A DNA stretch of 64,000 bases from Sporopachydermia quercuum (Eukaryota > Ascomycota > Sporopachydermiomycetes > Sporopachydermiales > Sporopachydermiaceae): assembly GCA_001599295.1 (NCBI GenBank), contig BCGN01000001.1, forward strand, positions 248,001 through 312,000, in the 5' to 3' direction. Both the position numbers and the translations under genes were made by a program. This document shows, one piece after another, positions 55,830-64,000 of this stretch (position 1 is its first letter; each line of letters begins with the position of its first letter). The notes under the pieces are model-generated. The model searched no databases, was not told the origin of the DNA, and worked only from the letters and a program-made list of their open reading frames with translations.

Positions 55830-58800
55830 ATGAACTCTGATTATCCACATTTGAATGCTCTCATGACAGATTCTACAGGAGGGACTTCCGATAATGTTGT
55901 TGGTGCAATTACTATGGATAAGGGGTTTGAGCCGGAAGTCATTTCTGATTCCGACACGGGGTCAAGCGATGAACTAGGTGTGAATGACTTGAACTTGAAA
56001 ACGTTGTTAGTGAATGAAGGAATAGTTGGCGAAGAAATTACCAATGCTGTGGAGGAAATAGAGAAACAAGCACGAGGAAAAGGGTTTAATAACGTTTTGA
56101 ATGTTTTTGACCGAGTGGTAAAAAGGTTTAAAAATGGCAAAGGAAAGGATCGAGGAGAGAATGAAACCAACAGATATGACAGTGATCATAAAGATAATAG
56201 CCCTGCCACTGCAATGAATGGAAACGATAGCTCTTTTGTTGTGACAAATTCGTCTGTTACAATGAATAGAAGCCTGTTATTGTTGTTGAAATCACGCTCA
56301 AACGGTTTAGGGTATGAACCTGAAGAGCTGTTGGAAGATTGGAATAATAGTTCCAATGTCGACTTTATTGATAAGAACGTATCCCCAAGTGCTATATATC
56401 CTATTTCTAATACGCCTGATATTTTATTTGAGCATAATTCTATAAACCATACCAACGTCTCTACTCCTTTCGACACTTCAAATGGTGGGACTGTTGTTGA
56501 TCAAATCGAAGGTTCAGATTCTGAATTAGAGGATATTTTTAAGGTGGATTCAAGTGCTCTTTCAAGTCTTCCTAGCCAAGATTTCTCAATGAATTTCTCC
56601 CAATTACTAGAAGATTCCAATAGGCCTTTAGAAGATATCATTAAGAGGACTCATAAATTGCCGAAGTCAACAAATGATATAACTACCGTAATTAGTAATG
56701 ATACCACGTCACCTGAACATCCTCTCGCTGCTTCTATTGCTTCTCCTAATTCTCTTTCGATTCCTCTTCCAATATCATTATCTAACTATGAATCAATCAA
56801 TGGTAGGTATCAGCTAAGAAAAAGGACTCAGACGCAACTACAGCCTTATACTGCAGATAAAATTATGTATAAAAAGCTAACCGAGAAAATGAAAAAGAAA
56901 GGTAACAGTGGACGGATTTCAATCGATAATTCCACCAAAAATAGACATTCTGGCAAACATGATACTAGTGCCACTAACAACACATCTGATCTTAGCGATC
57001 TTGATATTGATTATACGGCTCAAGTGACTGATAACGAAGATGAAGAATATGAAGATGAGAATGAAGTAGATTTTGCTACCGAGAGTTTGAATCATATCCG
57101 GTCCTTGCCTGACAGTATGCCTGATAGTTTACCTAAAACGACAACTGCCCTTGTCTCTTTGTCAGATACTGATGATTCAAGTGATGAGTTGAGACCTTCT
57201 AATGTAACGAGAAGAAGATTAAAAAAGAGAAGAGAGTTGCTAGACAGTTACTCCGCTAACAGAATTAAGAGTAAGAAAAGAACAGTGAACTCTTCTGCGA
57301 GTATAATGAATCGCACCAGTAATAATAATGAGAATAGCAATACTAATAATATAGCTGATACGAGAATCTCAAACTCTGACTCAAATTCTGAATCTTCATC
57401 TTCATTCTCGTCATCATCGTCTTCTAGTTCAAGTACTACCTCTGATTCTATTCCTTTGCCAAATATAAGGGGGGTTCTTCCAAAGTCATTTTTCAAAGTT
57501 AATCAACTTGAAATGATTAATAGAAACAATAACAGCAAAAGAAAGAAGGATAACGCAATCGTATATAAAAAAGGATTAGCTATAAGGAAAAGAAGAAAGC
57601 CATTGAATAGTATCAATAGTGCCAATGAATTGAGAGAAATGATTGTTGATTCGTCAGAAGAAGACGAGCAAGGAGAAAACGACAAAGGAAGGAGTGGTGA
57701 CGAAGAAATACAAGACCTTTTTAACCACCAGAGGGAATTAATTGAAGCAGAGCTTGAAAAGGCAAATCTGGATTTATTAGAATGGTTCACTGAAAGTGAA
57801 AATGAAAGCAGTCTTAGTAGAAGGAATAGTATCAATAGTATCAGCAGTGATGAATGTATTATTTTTTTGACGGATACTAATAAGACTTATACTACTAAAA
57901 AGCATAGAACAAGAAATCAGCAAAGATTTCATAGGAGTACTTCTCCTATCAGCGACACTCGACATATTTCAACTGTAGCAGCGAGAACGCAAAGAACTGT
58001 ATCCTCACCAAATTCACCTTTTTCTCGGCATGATGATGATCCTTTTGCTGAAGCAAGAGAAGTAAGAAACCATATTGATTATATTCTTTCAACGGAAAAC
58101 AAACGAAAGGGAAACAGAAGTAGAAATAGAGACAGCGGTAGCAAAGATAATTCAACCAGAAGTAAAAGCAATGGAAATACTTCCGGCTTAGTTACAAATA
58201 CCCGGGTTAAGCAGTACAAGTCCAAAAATCCTAAAAGTACACTTGTTATTTCTACAGAGGAGTATGGTTGCAACACCACTAGAAGCAACAGAAACTACAG
58301 CAGAAATGCCAGAAATAGCATTAACAACAATAGAAATAATCCAAGGAGAAAATCAAAATCCTTGTCAAAGAAAGGCTCTGCTAGAAAATTTATAATACCT
58401 GAGTATCACCCAATATCAATGGCTTATGATATTAATCTCAGCGACGAAAATGAAAATGCCCAAGAGAAAAATACCTTGAACATTAAAACTAATACTAGCA
58501 GCAGATATAATAGAAGTATTAGTAGAATAAGGCCAGGAATTTATAATAATAGTAACAGAAGGAGTACTAATAGCCATAATGTTACTAGTTCACCTATTAG
58601 CTCAAAAAAGAAATCCAAAACTGTTATCAATTTTTTCAAAAAAAAGAACCCTTACAGGAATTATCTGTCAAGTCATAATATTATTGATATCAGACAAGGA
58701 GGAATTCCAATTGATAAAAGTAAAACATTCTCAACTACCATTGAAGCTCCTAGTGGGAAATATACTATAAGAGGTGAAAAATATAAGCAAAAATATAGGA

Positions 58801-61800
58801 GTAAGTATACTGGTGAATTAGATGATGCTGATATGAATATTGCTAATGATATTACTGGTAGCGTCGAAGCTACTAACGACCATGGTACTGTTGGCATATC
58901 TAAGAATTATAATCAAGGAGTCATTGATAATTATTTCGATCAGCAAGGGCTTCTTAATGGGATGAGTCATTTACAAGCAGAAGCAGAAGCAGAGGATGAG
59001 TTAGCAATAGGATTAAATCATGAAAATGATCATGGGTATGAGTATTATCATGATACTGATTTCAATATCAGTATCAAACATAAAAACCATCCGATTGAGA
59101 TGTCAGAAAGTTGGATAAATAAATCATCTTCTACTCCTTCTACTTCGAGTATAAAAATAATTGCTAAAGCGAAAGAGTTATGTCAACAGGAATATCTTCA
59201 ATCCAACCTAGAAACCACTACTAAATATTTCAATCATTCAAACTTCATTTTGTTTCTATTCAATCAGCCTTGGAATAAAGAAGTTCCAAATGATTATAGA
59301 CCAAATGAGGTCTTGAAACAGATCGAGCTTTTATTTGAAAGTCTAGATTGGAAGTTTTCATCTAGCATTGAAGAATTGGTTGATTTGGTTACTAATTGGT
59401 TGAAACATGAGGAAATGGGAAAAATTACGGTCAGTAGAGGTAATGGCAGAAGTAATAGTGATGTTAATACGAATGACAATGATACTAATGCTATTATTGT
59501 CAATTTGGATGATGATGATGATGATAATATTGACAATCATACTGATAAAACAGTAACCGCTGCTGCTCATATTGGCCCTTCGTTGAGTGTCTATAAATCA
59601 ATTGGTCTGATTCTAAGACTCTTATCATTATACTCGTATTCCTTAGCACAAGAACAGTCAATTGATCATGAAACAATAATCGAGAAATCAATTGATTTAT
59701 TGCTATTGGTGTTTGAGTTCTATAACAAGGCAGAAGAAGGAAATAACATAAAAGATGATGGCAATAGTAAGAATGGCAACGATATCAATGGTACTAGTGA
59801 AACTGTCTATCATGATGATGAGAGCGATAGTTCAAGAGTTAATTACAATCCTCCGACTAATAGTGCTCATCCGGCTTCACTACTTAATTGCAAAGCTTTA
59901 ATTATGATGCAAATATGCTGTTATAGTTTATTATGTTATTATAATAGCAGCAAGCAGATATCGGCTACAAGGATGAATATTTTGAAGGAAACAAAAATTG
60001 ATTTGGATTACATTGAATGCAATACCTTCTACAACAATAATCCAAATTGGGAAATCACGATTGCAAAAATGTTTATAAAGAATTTCGCAAAAATGTCTGT
60101 TATTGATCTTTGTGACATTAATGACATGAATGGTAATAATGCTCCAATTATTGCAAATAGTTTATTGAATGATGCGTTTGAATTATTGTATATTTTTAGA
60201 GCAATAATTGATAACAATAATAGTAATGGCTTGAACTATATTGATAAGTATAGTTCTAACAATAATAACGTTGAAACGAATGGTGATAATTCTAGCAATA
60301 CTTACATTGTTACTACAAATACTACAATTCATGCTAACAATGGTTCTTCTACTGTTCCTCCTAATTCAACTACCACTACAACTGCGTATTGGCAGGTAGT
60401 TAATGAAGCAGCAGAGGAGGAACTATATTGCTTGAGGAATGATAGCTCAAATAGTAATGATACAGCTTCATCTAAGGGTTCTGCTAATGTGTATTTAATT
60501 AATCTTTGGAACTGGATTTATCTGTTTTCCATAGGTTACAAGTTAAAAAACTGTCTGGCAATTCCTTCTAACTGGTTAATGGTTAACAAGATATTGATTG
60601 AATATCTCAATACTAACAGTAATAATAGTATTGTTTCTCCGAAAACTACATATAAACAAATTCTTGAACTAATGATCAATTGGCAATGGAAATCAAGTAT
60701 TTGGATTATCACAACTGCATATCATTTAATTGCAGATAAGTACAAATTCAATGATCCTGAAGCAAAAGTTAACTCTTGCAATAAACTACTGAAACGACAA
60801 GAATATTGCTGTGATTTATTACTGCAGGGATTACCATTGTCGGAAACAAGCTCTAATCCTGGAAATAATGTTATAGGGCATTACGATAGAGTCGTCCCTA
60901 ATGGTGATTCTCATTCTTTAGTTCAGCAAATCAAACAAGAATTAACATTGAATGATTCTTGCTTTATTTTGCTGGTGAAAATGATAGTTTATGCGATTAA
61001 TGATGATAGTTTCAATAATAACGACAAGGAACGACTATTGGAACTAATTAGGCCCATCAGTAGTATTAGCGTCCGCCAGTATCAGGATAAGAATAAGCAA
61101 TGTAACGTTACCAGTAATAATAAAAAGAAGAATGCTAAGATGTCCAATATTCTTACTCCAATTATTAATAGAAGTATCATATTACTGTTAATCACAAGAT
61201 ATTCGAGGATTGATAAAGATTTGATTAACGACTTTATTGCATTGATTAGTTTTTGTTTTGATGAAAATATGAAAAAGAAATTCTTGTCATTCAGTTTGAG
61301 TATTTTCTCATTTTTATTGCAGTATGAGACTTTTGTTCAGCTAGCTACGGTTGGCATAGGTGCTGGTGTAAACGCTGATAGAAGAGCCAATTCTACTGCA
61401 AATACTCTTACAGGAAATTTTGGTGAGGGTGCTCCAATTGCTGTTAGCACCATTACTGCTAGAGGGACTACAGGCACTACTACAGAACCTGGTACAGGTG
61501 CTGGTGTAGGGGCCCTAACTTCTAGTACAGGTCCTTCCACAGCAAACTCTGCGGCAAATTGTACGAGTACTGAAAGAGTTAACAATGCAAAANTCAATTT
61601 GATATTCAAAATTCCCCTGTTTTTGTTATCAAAAATTATTAATTCTACTTCCACAGAAAATGGCTCAGCGTCAAATATGGAGACCCATACTGGTACAGGG
61701 TTACCACCTTCTATTACACCATCTACTAAAGAGAACCCAACTGCTCTTCCAATGCCTTCTTCCTATTCAGAGCTGATCGAAAATTACTGGGAAACCTGCT

Positions 61801-64000
61801 TAAGCAACGAGATGAAGTCAACAGTTTTCGCTGATAATTTGTTGACCATTTTAATATCAACAGGAATGTTGAAATTTAACTGGAGTAAGCAATCAGAACA
61901 GTCTTTTTTCAGTCACATTGAGTTTATTATACAACTAGTCAATCAACTAGGAAAAACCACTGGATTCGGTAAAAGTCGTGCCTCCACGAATTCAACTGTC
62001 TCAATGCTTGTTCGTCCACCACTTAGCACAGCATTGAAAATCAAGGAAACTGTTCTACCATGGATAGAAGAATTAATGTATACTTCGCTCTCAAGCAAAC
62101 CAGCTTCTGCTGCTTCTAATCTACCGGGCTTCTCTTCCTTGTCAATAGTTTGTCTATGGACCCATATCACAGGATTACTGTCAAATTTCTCTTTGACTAA
62201 CTGGCCAAATGTTCAGTTTAACTTACAATTCAAATTATCGTCATCAACGCTTGTTGCCAACGAGCTTCTTATTTACTCAAATATTCTCTCATATTGGGCT
62301 TCTAATAATCAACAGTACTACTATTCAATTGATTCCAGTGATTATATTCTACTATTATTCAAGCATTTACTTGATAATAATAGTAAGCATTTGCATAGCT
62401 ATTTGATTTCTTTGCAGGCAATTGATCCTAGTAATTTAATTTTAACAGGATTAGGCCTTGGGATAGGGAACACTATAGGAGGAACAGGGTCTCTTAGCAA
62501 TGATCTCTCTTACAAAATGTTTAAGAGCAAAAGAAAGAAGATAGTATTGAAGATAGTATTCAACATTGCCAGAATTAGTCATAGAAGGGAAGAACAAGAA
62601 TATGACAGAGCAAATAATGAGAATAGCGATAGCGATAGCAACAATAATATCAATGAGAAGTATAATCGATATCTGGTGAAATATATAAAGGAGCTGCTAA
62701 AAGTGATCAATCATCATATTGTTATTAGCAATGGTAATGAAGTGATAGTCGAATTAAGAAAAGAGGTAACTGAAATTTTAAGTAATGGATGTGATGAATG
62801 GGTTAAAAAAGAGATTGAGGATATTCAACAGGGATCTTCTTTGCCGTTATATGAAAAATGGAGAAAGTGGGTTAGAAACAGTAATGAGAAGGCTGTTATT
62901 GCAAATGGATTTGAAGATAGAAGCAATGGGATTACTAATTCCAACAGAGATAGTACTAGGGATGATGGTCCTGTTGATACTATCAATAATGATAACTTCC
63001 AAGTACGTTCTGCCAGTAGCGATACTGTTTCTGTCGATCNTGCGAGCGAAAGGGCTAGTGTTAGTCATATCAACCGTGCTATCAATAGCACTGACCATAA
63101 CAATGAGAGCATTGCCAGAAAGATTAGATCATCTATTACTTCTCCTTTTCCTATTTATGTCTTTCAATTATACAATTTTATTATTGAAACAATAATAATA
63201 TATGAATCAAGCACCAATACAAACAATAAGATAAAGAACAACAGAACTTCAATTATTGATACGTTAATTAGTACAGTAATTGAAGCTATTCAATTATTGC
63301 ATAACGAAAACATCTATTCTCCAATTGCAATACTTAATCCACTAATTATTACAGCAAAATTAGTAATAACGAGAATATTCAAGCAACATAAGAATTTGAG
63401 CAGAATCTCAAATAAAAACAATTCTGACGGCAATAATTACAGTAATCATAACGGTAACAGGAATGACAGAGCCAATAAGAATAGACCAGAAAATTCAATC
63501 GATTGGTTAATTATATGTGTCTTACTGGGCAGTTTTAAAGAGCTACTTACTGGAGAAATTCTGAGGGTAAATGATGAATTGATATTGGTGGTCAATGATA
63601 TGATAGATGTTGGGTCATTGTTAGTTGAACATTTCGATAGTACTGGTGGTCTGGATAATAATAGTACTAACAGTATTAACATTAATGGCGTTGGTGTTGG
63701 GATGACTGCTTTTGGGAGCAATATTCCTTCAGATGACCCACTGGCTGCTGAAACAAATAATCACAATCTGAAAGTAATCACGATTGGCCATTTTTACAAC
63801 ACCATCAACACTTTTATTCATTTTCTGTCCAGCAATCAGAAGAAAGAGTTCGTTTCAAGGCACCAATATCTATTGGTACAAGCGGAGAAATTGTGTCTTT
63901 TGTATGAACATAAACCTTGGTATTTTGATATTTCCACGTTTAACATGGTTATGACTGTTGATAAAGCTGGAGTGGTGACTCCTAATACTACAAATACTAG
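55830..64000 (+). CDS. MMS22: Mms22/Mus7-family replication-repair protein, very large, cut by window end
   Basis: The frame starts at ATG 55830 and stays open to the last base, so at least 2723 codons; the stop lies outside. I followed the frame through the window and found no stop. Mms22 is the scaffold of the Rtt101 cullin ligase (Rtt101-Mms1-Mms22) acting at stalled replication forks; Mus7 is the S. pombe orthologue. The identity rests on YQLRKRTQTQLQPYTADKI near residue 325, a family motif, and on KFIIPEYHPISMAYDIN near 853. TVINFFKKKNPYRNYL lies near 930, with a helical C-terminal body from about 1110. S. cerevisiae Mms22 has 1454 aa. The excess is largely Asn/Ser/Asp-rich insertions and an acidic Ser-rich N-terminus. 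Two N bases (61,593 and 63,040) do not break the frame. Confidence 0.85.
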   Translation, partial: MNSDYPHLNALMTDSTGGTSDNVVGAITMDKGFEPEVISDSDTGSSDELGVNDLNLKTLLVNEGIVGEEITNAVEEIEKQARGKGFNNVLNVFDRVVKRFKNGKGKDRGENETNRYDSDHKDNSPATAMNGNDSSFVVTNSSVTMNRSLLLLLKSRSNGLGYEPEELLEDWNNSSNVDFIDKNVSPSAIYPISNTPDILFEHNSINHTNVSTPFDTSNGGTVVDQIEGSDSELEDIFKVDSSALSSLPSQDFSMNFSQLLEDSNRPLEDIIKRTHKLPKSTNDITTVISNDTTSPEHPLAASIASPNSLSIPLPISLSNYESINGRYQLRKRTQTQLQPYTADKIMYKKLTEKMKKKGNSGRISIDNSTKNRHSGKHDTSATNNTSDLSDLDIDYTAQVTDNEDEEYEDENEVDFATESLNHIRSLPDSMPDSLPKTTTALVSLSDTDDSSDELRPSNVTRRRLKKRRELLDSYSANRIKSKKRTVNSSASIMNRTSNNNENSNTNNIADTRISNSDSNSESSSSFSSSSSSSSSTTSDSIPLPNIRGVLPKSFFKVNQLEMINRNNNSKRKKDNAIVYKKGLAIRKRRKPLNSINSANELREMIVDSSEEDEQGENDKGRSGDEEIQDLFNHQRELIEAELEKANLDLLEWFTESENESSLSRRNSINSISSDECIIFLTDTNKTYTTKKHRTRNQQRFHRSTSPISDTRHISTVAARTQRTVSSPNSPFSRHDDDPFAEAREVRNHIDYILSTENKRKGNRSRNRDSGSKDNSTRSKSNGNTSGLVTNTRVKQYKSKNPKSTLVISTEEYGCNTTRSNRNYSRNARNSINNNRNNPRRKSKSLSKKGSARKFIIPEYHPISMAYDINLSDENENAQEKNTLNIKTNTSSRYNRSISRIRPGIYNNSNRRSTNSHNVTSSPISSKKKSKTVINFFKKKNPYRNYLSSHNIIDIRQGGIPIDKSKTFSTTIEAPSGKYTIRGEKYKQKYRSKYTGELDDADMNIANDITGSVEATNDHGTVGISKNYNQGVIDNYFDQQGLLNGMSHLQAEAEAEDELAIGLNHENDHGYEYYHDTDFNISIKHKNHPIEMSESWINKSSSTPSTSSIKIIAKAKELCQQEYLQSNLETTTKYFNHSNFILFLFNQPWNKEVPNDYRPNEVLKQIELLFESLDWKFSSSIEELVDLVTNWLKHEEMGKITVSRGNGRSNSDVNTNDNDTNAIIVNLDDDDDDNIDNHTDKTVTAAAHIGPSLSVYKSIGLILRLLSLYSYSLAQEQSIDHETIIEKSIDLLLLVFEFYNKAEEGNNIKDDGNSKNGNDINGTSETVYHDDESDSSRVNYNPPTNSAHPASLLNCKALIMMQICCYSLLCYYNSSKQISATRMNILKETKIDLDYIECNTFYNNNPNWEITIAKMFIKNFAKMSVIDLCDINDMNGNNAPIIANSLLNDAFELLYIFRAIIDNNNSNGLNYIDKYSSNNNNVETNGDNSSNTYIVTTNTTIHANNGSSTVPPNSTTTTTAYWQVVNEAAEEELYCLRNDSSNSNDTASSKGSANVYLINLWNWIYLFSIGYKLKNCLAIPSNWLMVNKILIEYLNTNSNNSIVSPKTTYKQILELMINWQWKSSIWIITTAYHLIADKYKFNDPEAKVNSCNKLLKRQEYCCDLLLQGLPLSETSSNPGNNVIGHYDRVVPNGDSHSLVQQIKQELTLNDSCFILLVKMIVYAINDDSFNNNDKERLLELIRPISSISVRQYQDKNKQCNVTSNNKKKNAKMSNILTPIINRSIILLLITRYSRIDKDLINDFIALISFCFDENMKKKFLSFSLSIFSFLLQYETFVQLATVGIGAGVNADRRANSTANTLTGNFGEGAPIAVSTITARGTTGTTTEPGTGAGVGALTSSTGPSTANSAANCTSTERVNNAKXNLIFKIPLFLLSKIINSTSTENGSASNMETHTGTGLPPSITPSTKENPTALPMPSSYSELIENYWETCLSNEMKSTVFADNLLTILISTGMLKFNWSKQSEQSFFSHIEFIIQLVNQLGKTTGFGKSRASTNSTVSMLVRPPLSTALKIKETVLPWIEELMYTSLSSKPASAASNLPGFSSLSIVCLWTHITGLLSNFSLTNWPNVQFNLQFKLSSSTLVANELLIYSNILSYWASNNQQYYYSIDSSDYILLLFKHLLDNNSKHLHSYLISLQAIDPSNLILTGLGLGIGNTIGGTGSLSNDLSYKMFKSKRKKIVLKIVFNIARISHRREEQEYDRANNENSDSDSNNNINEKYNRYLVKYIKELLKVINHHIVISNGNEVIVELRKEVTEILSNGCDEWVKKEIEDIQQGSSLPLYEKWRKWVRNSNEKAVIANGFEDRSNGITNSNRDSTRDDGPVDTINNDNFQVRSASSDTVSVDXASERASVSHINRAINSTDHNNESIARKIRSSITSPFPIYVFQLYNFIIETIIIYESSTNTNNKIKNNRTSIIDTLISTVIEAIQLLHNENIYSPIAILNPLIITAKLVITRIFKQHKNLSRISNKNNSDGNNYSNHNGNRNDRANKNRPENSIDWLIICVLLGSFKELLTGEILRVNDELILVVNDMIDVGSLLVEHFDSTGGLDNNSTNSININGVGVGMTAFGSNIPSDDPLAAETNNHNLKVITIGHFYNTINTFIHFLSSNQKKEFVSRHQYLLVQAEKLCLLYEHKPWYFDISTFNMVMTVDKAGVVTPNTTNT

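Noticed and set aside
62785-63195. 136-codon plus-strand ORF and several minus-strand ORFs over 56-64 kb
   Set aside because: All are in other frames of the continuous MMS22 reading frame and reflect its AAT/AGT-rich codons.

Overview
The window looks like a nuclear chromosome segment of an ascomycete budding yeast (Saccharomycotina). It is AT-rich and carries 17 genes that are certain or likely, one possible kinetochore gene and two doubtful ORFs. Several proteins are recognisable yeast orthologues: Prp24, Nup188, mitochondrial Ppa2, Sap30, Sko1/Atf1, Tad3, Est2, Bud6 and Mms22. It is not a close relative of S. cerevisiae: Prp24 keeps the SART3-type HAT half, a PPWD1-type WD40-cyclophilin is present, and introns are common. 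CTG codons fall at positions where leucine fits (Tad3, Est2, PPWD1), so standard decoding is likely. No rRNA, convincing tRNA, transposon, virus-derived element or CRISPR array was seen.

Layout. 0-9 kb: a two-exon SET-domain lysine methyltransferase (-), PRP24 (+) and an aldo-keto reductase (+). 9.7-21 kb: a minus-strand run of NUP188, PPA2 and a two-exon CSC/OSCA-type membrane protein. 21-28.5 kb: gene-poor, with an F-box-like short ORF and a short UBX-domain gene. 28.5-33 kb: two-exon SAP30 and two unrecognised minus-strand genes. 34-42 kb: PPWD1 and SKO1 (+), then a Ser/His-rich unknown gene with a tiny first exon (-). 42-45.5 kb: gene-poor. 45.5-52 kb: a possible NKP2 (+) overlapping the 3' end of three-exon TAD3 (-), then five-exon telomerase reverse transcriptase EST2 (+). 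52-64 kb: three-exon BUD6 (-) and a giant MMS22 reading frame (+) that runs off the right edge.

The most useful result is a set of twelve introns that simple ORF calling breaks or misses. They were placed by 5' splice site (mostly GTAAGT), branch site (TACTAAC-like), 3' AG and exact phase agreement. They restore full-length Est2 (947 aa), Tad3 (326 aa), Bud6 (852 aa), Sap30 (149 aa), the SET protein (542 aa) and the CSC-type protein (860 aa). Branch sites lie only 8-19 nt from the 3' splice site.

The genes are mostly unlinked housekeeping and regulatory functions: spliceosome (PRP24, PPWD1), nuclear pore, chromatin (SAP30), genome maintenance (EST2, MMS22, perhaps NKP2), polarity (BUD6) and tRNA editing (TAD3). 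I found no cluster that looks like a new multi-gene system. The items most worth following up are the exon structure of EST2, the very large MMS22, and structured non-coding stretches near 17.3 kb and 36.6 kb.
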